From positions 11,168,401 to 11,232,400 of the forward strand of contig CM041086.1 of assembly GCA_023079485.1 (NCBI GenBank): a stretch of DNA of 64,000 bases, given 5' to 3'. The DNA comes from Archilochus colubris (taxonomy: Eukaryota; Chordata; Aves; Apodiformes; Trochilidae). Positions 58,301-64,000 of the stretch are shown in pieces. Made by a program: the position numbers and the translations under genes. Within the stretch, counting starts at the first letter, position 1. Each line of letters opens with the position of its first letter. A model generated the notes under the pieces. That model was not told the DNA's origin, made no database searches, and was given only the letters and a program-made list of their open reading frames with translations.

Positions 58301-61300
58301 ACAACATGGAATACTTTAACTTGATTTTCTTTTTTTTAATCTGGAAAGTATTGACACTGTTTGCCTAAAAGTCTGAGTTTAGTTTGTGTTTTATTGAAAG
58401 TTAATATTTAAAATGTTCAGTTAGTTTTAGACCTTCAGCAGTACTGGACAGCCAAGTGACTCCAGAATGAAACAATATCCTTCAGAATAATAGTACTTGG
58501 TTCATTTCACCTCTTTTCTTACAGATGTGCTTTCTAATTCTCAGTAAGTTAAATTTATGCATTCATAGGCAGTAAATAATAACTCAGGTTAAATTAGTTC
58601 TATATATGTTTGTGCATAAATATTCATGAATAAATAATTGAAAGGGGTCCTAGTTGGCTGCAAAAGCAGAATTTTGTATTTGGTTTCCCTGAAGGTGGAA
58701 ATTAAGTATTAATTGCAGTTTTTCTTTTTTTGTCTGAGAGACAGAAGAAATTTCTGGGTGCTGAAACTTGGCCAGTAGAAGTAACTATAGGACAGCAGTG
58801 ATTTGATTTTTTCATTGCTTTTGTTTTCTATACTGAATAACTAGCACACTACTAGTTCTCTAACACTGCTAGACTTCTGTTTGCAATCCAGTGGGTTCAT
58901 TGGCATTTATTGTTTTACTTTGTGGTTTTAATGGATAGTGACCAGTGCTCACAAACAAGTAAGGCAGAAGTGAAGTTGTGTATATCAGCAATAAAAGTAG
59001 ATTCATGCACTTGAACATAAAATTCTTTGTACTGAAAATTGGCAGGCATCCCAGTCTCTGGTGTTTATGGAGAGGCTGGACAGGAAAAAAAAAACAAAAC
59101 ACATGAGTAACAATGAAGGGGGAAAGTGTATGATAGGAAATTTTTAATTAAGACAACGTTTGATTACCTGCCATAAAAATCCAGTCACTTACTGTATTTG
59201 ATTTGCCAGAAAGCTGAAAGTATTAAAGTATTTCTACCTGGCATGCTTAGGAACTTTGTAAATCAAATATCATGCTGGATTCCTATTCCATCTGATTGCC
59301 TGGAGTTAAGCTACTGTTTTCAGTGTGCCCACAGATCTTCTGGCTAGTGATATGGTTCCAGAGTTTAAATGTTAGTTAAAAACCTTGGAAAATGTTGGCC
59401 ATTCTTAAAGAAAAGGTGAGCTACGTATTAAATTCACCTCAAATTAAAGCCTGTTTAATTCTGAGCACTTCAAATGGAAACTCATTTTTCTTATCAGGTC
59501 CAAATAGGATTTTTGAGAATTTGGGTGGGCTTCACATGAATTCATGCTTGAGTCCAGTGTAGTGATATTGTGAAAATAAATGGCATGGCAGTGAAATATC
59601 TGAAACGAGGTTGGAGTTCAGATCTTGCCTGAACTTTGGCATCCTTTCTTGGTCCATTCAAGTAATTCATAAAGTAACAAATACATTGGGTGTTCCATCC
59701 CTCCAAGTATTTAACTTGGGAAAAAAAAACTGCAAAAAAAAAATATGTAGCAAGAAGAGTGAAAGTGACCAAAGCTTTATGTTACTTTCTTTGATTTATT
59801 TTTTTTTATTTTTATTTTATGATGATGCAATCCAAAAATAAGTGCCTGTATCTTGTTACAACAATTGGAGATTTAATTTTATCAAAATCATTAATTTAGG
59901 ATTTAGCTCTTAAAAGCTCTGCTTGAACTCAAGAGTCCTTGAAGAGGCAGGGGAAGTGGTTGAGTTCACTGAAGTGGTATCAGCTATCACTGGGTCTCTG
60001 CCTCTCTGTCAAGTTTTCTGGTCTGTTTTTTGGATAGGGCATTTTGTGATTCTTTGTAGTCCTGTAGTTTGCCAGCTCATGCCATATTGCAGTATCTTAA
60101 GCATTTATTTTAGATAAATTCAGAAGAAAAAAACTCCACCTCATTACCTTGTTCGGGAATTTAATTGCTTAACTTCTGTTTTCAGGAAAGAAACCCTGGG
60201 TTTTCTCATGTTGTTTCTACTTAGTGTTTTGTGAAATCTGTGGCATGGAGTTAGTGATGCTGAACAATTAACATAAATAAATTAGCAATTGTCACTAGCA
60301 AAATCTATAATTGGCTTCACCCCTTTTATCAAGTATTCCCACTTTTTAATGAATGCTTTGCATATTGAAACAGAGCAAGTCCTTTGTATTTCTCTGTATT
60401 TTTTCATTTTGGTTGTGAAAAAACAGTGAGTTGTCACTTAAGGATAGCTTAAACTAAACTTATCTATAAATAAACTTTTCTTATTGTGACTGTGGGCTTG
60501 ATATCTTTGTTTGAAGTGTGTGAAGGCAAATGCTGGCAAGTATTGTGCTTATTTAAGAGCTTGACATTTAATTGCTTCTATCCAGATTCTTGTCATGCTT
60601 TTTGCCTCTCAGGGGTATTATTTTTAAAATTGATCCATAATACACAGATCTATAGTTTCTAAAGTACCTCGTTAAAGTTTGAGTGTTCTGTTTGCTGGAT
60701 ATTTAAACTTTTGAAACAAGCAAGTTTTTAGAGGAATGGAATTTTTTAAGGAAATGGGAGTTATTTTTATGCATCATAATTCTGTGGTAAGTATTCTTCA
60801 TTCTGCCTGAGGACTTTTCCCTCTGCTCCAAAAAGACTTAAAATCACTTCTGAATCTTTTCTTCTTAAACTGCAAATTAATTTTCAGCAGCAGTTTTTAG
60901 GTTTCTGAAAAGCATCTGCACCATAAATTTTGTGCACAATGGAAGGATTAGTGTCATCTTGTATGGATGGGATCTGTAGCTTTTGAACATGAAATTTTAT
61001 AGTAATTCCAATTAAATTAGTTTGGAATGGCATTTACAAAGGGATCAGCTACATGATACATAAGGAAGATGCTAAATATAACTGCTGTGCTGTAGTATTT
61101 GTTTGAAACTGCAGCTTGAGAGCAACAAGAACACCAGTTTTCATTAGTGTGTTCTGAAAGTAAATTGCTCAAGTTATAAACTCTGCGTATTTTAAATTGT
61201 TATGTCCTAATGATGACTTTTTGTTTGTTTGTTTGTTTTTCTCTTCTGTATTCCCCTTCCCCTCTCCAGCTAAATGGCCTTAAAATGGCAGATGAGCCTA

Positions 61301-61329
61301 TGGAAGAAGGTGAACCATATTCCTACCAT
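52286..61329 (+). CDS. RPS6KA6: RPS6KA6 (RSK4) 5' end, first two coding exons (gene-level entry, continues beyond window)
   Basis: Exons 52286-52366 and 61270-61329 join in phase 0 to give 47 residues. They start MVPFAPLEDAEEPEPCHKME and reach LNGLKMADEPMEEGE. The human RSK4 start that I recall has MLPFAP and VNGLKMVDEPMEEGE, whereas RSK2 reads differently here, so RPS6KA6 is the best paralogue call; the HDX neighbour supports it. Family knowledge: a ribosomal S6 kinase with an N-terminal AGC kinase domain and a C-terminal CaMK-type domain, acting in ERK signalling in cytosol and nucleus. None of the kinase domain is in this window; the next exon, expected to carry the VKEIPITHHVKEG-type segment, was not found before 64000. 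Confidence 0.88.
56247..56273 (+). repeat. A-T-G11-A8 homopolymer cluster
   Basis: A run of 11 G flanked by A runs in RPS6KA6 intron 1; prone to length error in sequencing. Confidence 0.85.
57721..57753 (+). repeat. TTTG microsatellite
   Basis: Repeated GTTT units with flanking T runs in RPS6KA6 intron 1. Confidence 0.9.
61218..61240 (+). repeat. TTTG microsatellite near exon 2 acceptor
   Basis: About four TTTG units ending about 30 bases before the exon 2 acceptor, effectively part of its upstream T/G-rich tract. Confidence 0.85.
61270..61329 (+). CDS. RPS6KA6: RPS6KA6 coding exon 2
   Basis: A strong pyrimidine tract and CTCTCCAG acceptor (to 61269), 20 codons (LNGLKMADEPMEEGEPYSYH), then donor GTAAGT at 61330; phase 0 at both ends. 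The core GLKM-DEPMEEGE is the identifying RSK4 stretch. A TTTG microsatellite lies about 30-50 bases upstream of the acceptor. Confidence 0.9.
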
Positions 61330-64000
61330 GTAAGTATAATTGATAAATGTTCACATGAAGCATTCATTAGCATGCCTTCCTTTGGAACCAAAATGTATTC
61401 ATTCCCTGCTCTTTAACTTTCAAACCCATCATTTTATTTGGACAGATCTGAAGAGGCTCTTAAGTCTCAAAGCTGATTCTGAAAATAAGTACCTGGGTAG
61501 GGGCTGTAAGTGCTTTCTTTGGGGAAGATTGCCACACAAGGCAATGCTGTAAGGAAAACAGATTGCATGTGATGGAAAGAGCATTTACAGGTCCCTTGAC
61601 CTCAGAAAATATTCAGCTCAGCCATGAACCTTTTATATACCCTGTGCTTAATGTTGCTCTCCTTACACTGTCATCTGTTCTTTTGTGGTTTTTTTAATGT
61701 AGTTGCTGTACACTCATCTAGAGGTGATTTAATTCCTGCTATTTTAGAACAGAATGAATTTTTACACCAGTATGTTAATTTGCCTTTTATGTAGAAATGT
61801 CCCAGATAGACCAAATCAAGCATGATTTTTGTCCGGTGCCTTGGTGATGTGCACATGTAGGAGATGCTGAAATGAGTGTTCTGTTTTCTGGCTAAACTTA
61901 AGGCTAAATTCTCTGTGTGGAAAAAATCATGGAAAAATTAGCATGGAAAAAATTACCATCAATTTTAAGCACACACATTCATGTGTTTTTGATCAGGATC
62001 ATGCAAGGAAGGTATCAAGTAGATCTTATTGCCAATTGTAACCACTGCTTTGTATTGCAATATTATTTTTTTAAGTGATTTGGAGAATAAACTCTTGGGG
62101 CTTGAGACATGCAGTGCTGGGACATTTCATGGTGTGAAGTCAATAAACCACTGGTGTTATAGTCATCTGACATGCAGCAAAAAAAGATGAGCAATGGCTT
62201 GTCTTAATCTTTCACTGTACTTGATCCAAAAAGGATGTTGCTGAGCTTGTTTGTTAGGTGCTTGGGGCTGCATACCAGTGGAGCTGGAAGGAAGGGAGAT
62301 GGCACAGAGCCATAACTGATTGCAGCATTTTGTTCACTGCTTTTGTCTCCTGGTGAACCTGCTGGGAATCGTTCCCCTCTTGTGCAAGGCTTGTGGGAGC
62401 TGAGCCCCGAAGTAGATGTGCTGCTCAGGCAGCAGAGAGAAAATCAGATAACCAAATTGGCAGTTCATGGAAGCCAGACTGTGAATTGAAAATGAACCTG
62501 GCTTATGTATCTGCTCAACTCTTTACCTGCTCATTTCTTGTTGATGATGCAGAGGTCCTTTCATACCTCAGTCACGCCAGTTTTTAGTACTTAAGTGATA
62601 GGTAGGTAGGTGAAATTATAGAGATACCTTTTGCAAAGGTAAAATGCTTCATAAAAACATCTCCTTTCATAAGTCTGAAGTTATTCTTTCTTTGCATGGC
62701 AAACATTCTTCTCAGTTCACATTTAGAAAAACTGTCAGTCTCCTCAGCAACCACATGTGATGTCACAGGCTAATGACTCAAGGTGGGTGATAAACAGAGA
62801 AGCAGGTGAACTCTTAAAAGATCTTTTCTCATGCAAAGATTCACACTGTGAAGGCATACAAATTAGGATGCTCAAGTAAAAAGGCTTCTAAATAGAGTAT
62901 TTACATATTTCATAGCACCAGTCATTAAGTCTGTGGTATAACTTGGTGTATAACTAGACAACTTGCTGCTTTCATCTGTCATCAGATGACTTGAAATGAA
63001 AGTGTTCTTACCTGCCTTAAATTCCAGGCATGTGTTTAAAGAAAAAAGAAACACAAATGAAAAGGTATATGCATCTCCCCTATGAATATATAGATACAGA
63101 GTCAACAAGATGGATGTTGGGATGTGTACACTGTATTATCAGCCAATGTCAGCTGGGGGTTTTTTGTCAACAAAGAGGGAAATAAAGTGGCTTAGTGTGA
63201 ATTAACTTTGTTATCCAGCAGTGTCTGGTGTTAATACTTACCTCTGCTTGGGAAGCAGTCAGAACAAACAAGAATATGACATAGAGAGGGGAGGGGAAAA
63301 TATTTCTGTGCAATAACAGCTGGACTACAGTTTGTGAATATATTAAGACGTTAGTTTGAAGCAAGTAGAACATAGAATGATGTTCTGTCTTAAGCCCAAC
63401 TGTTGCATCAAATCATCAGGTCTTTTTCTGTCTATGTTCATACCTGTTAATGAGGGGAAGCAATGCACTGTAGGTTGGTAAGAGTCTTTTCTGCTTTTTC
63501 CTAAATGAGCCTTTCAAGATTAAGAACTCAAGAGAGGACAGGAGGATGGTTGTTAATAGTTTGGATACCCTAAAAGCAAATCAGGTGGGATTTTGGGTTG
63601 TGTTTGCCACGCACAAGAAGTTCATTGGCATTCTTGACAGGGTTGAGGGTTGCTGCTCCTTTTCAGCTGAGGCTGCTGTTGTAGGCCTTAGCATGGAGGT
63701 TTTAGTTTCAGATGTTCTTATTTTGACATCTTGCTTCGTTTGGCTTAAGGAAACTTTTCCTACACCATAAAAGCTGCAATACATAATCTTGATTTGTTTT
63801 CATCATGGCTGTTTGTCCTTTCACAATTGTAGCTGCTGTTGCCTTGCTTTGCTAAAGAGGAGAATAACTGGAAAAAGTCAACAGAACACAAAGCTTCTAC
63901 CTACCTCGGAATTACCTCTCTGGAGGAGCTCTCCACACAGGATAGGCTTCCCATGAGCTCTTCACCCCAGAGCTGTGGTTCTGTTGGATCCAAGAATTCA
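61330..64000 (+). other. RPS6KA6: RPS6KA6 intron 2, 5' part, to window end
   Basis: Begins GTAAGT and runs to the window edge. I looked for the next RSK4 exon (segment before the AGC kinase domain) and did not find it. No repeats of note. Confidence 0.8.

Larger units (their letters stand above)
52367..61269 (+). other. RPS6KA6: RPS6KA6 intron 1, 8.9 kb
   Basis: The first ~630 bases belong to the CpG island; the remainder is AT-rich with T and A runs. It holds a G11 run near 56255, TTTG repeats (57721-57753, 61218-61240) and an AT-rich, homeobox-motif-like patch near 58550-58640. No other gene or clear transposon was recognised. Confidence 0.88.

Noticed and set aside
61330..64000. Search for the third coding exon of RPS6KA6
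   Set aside because: No segment encodes the expected residues before the kinase domain with flanking splice sites, so none was annotated.
1..64000. tRNA, rRNA, microRNA hairpins, CRISPR arrays, endogenous retroviruses or a prokaryote-type gene cluster
   Set aside because: No recognisable signature of any of these was seen. Exon-intron structure and CR1 repeats place the whole window in an amniote genome.

Overview
This is a vertebrate nuclear genome window, most likely from a bird. The evidence is widely spaced short exons with GT-AG introns, sparse 3'-truncated CR1 LINE fragments (one ending in the typical bird ATTCTATGATTCT tail), one sharp CpG island, and proteins that align closely with what I recall of human HDX and RPS6KA6. 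These two genes also lie side by side in the same orientation on human Xq21. The species cannot be named from the sequence. In birds this block is expected on chromosome 4 or 4A (established knowledge, not seen here).

Layout. (1) 1-29160, plus strand: the last eight coding exons of HDX (highly divergent homeobox), encoding about 520 C-terminal residues; the first ~170 residues, with the first homeodomain, lie upstream of the window. Exons (1-741, 5144-5197, 13924-14070, 19200-19407, 22620-22699, 25494-25577, 27896-28018, 29035-29160) join in one open frame ending in TGA. (2) 29161-about 36165: AT-rich sequence interpreted as the HDX 3' UTR, with a proximal and a distal poly(A) signal. (3) About 36.2-51.9 kb: intergenic, with no supported gene; it holds a CR1 fragment, small tandem duplications, a purine tract, a CTCF-like site, a 28-bp perfect palindrome and simple repeats. 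(4) 51.93-53.0 kb: a CpG island carrying a consensus CRE, GC box, YY1-type and MYB-type motifs, taken as the RPS6KA6 promoter. (5) 52286-61329: the first two coding exons of RPS6KA6 (RSK4), plus strand, 47 residues ahead of the kinase domains. The gene continues beyond 64000.

The two genes are tandem neighbours with unrelated jobs: a homeodomain protein of poorly known function and an AGC/CaMK-type dual kinase of the ERK pathway. I see no operon, CRISPR array, tRNA, rRNA or phage element, and no evidence of a previously undescribed system. The observations most worth following are regulatory: the uORF series and alternative donor at RPS6KA6 exon 1, the CTCF-like site and palindrome between the genes, and a SUMO-acceptor/SIM-like motif built across an HDX splice junction.
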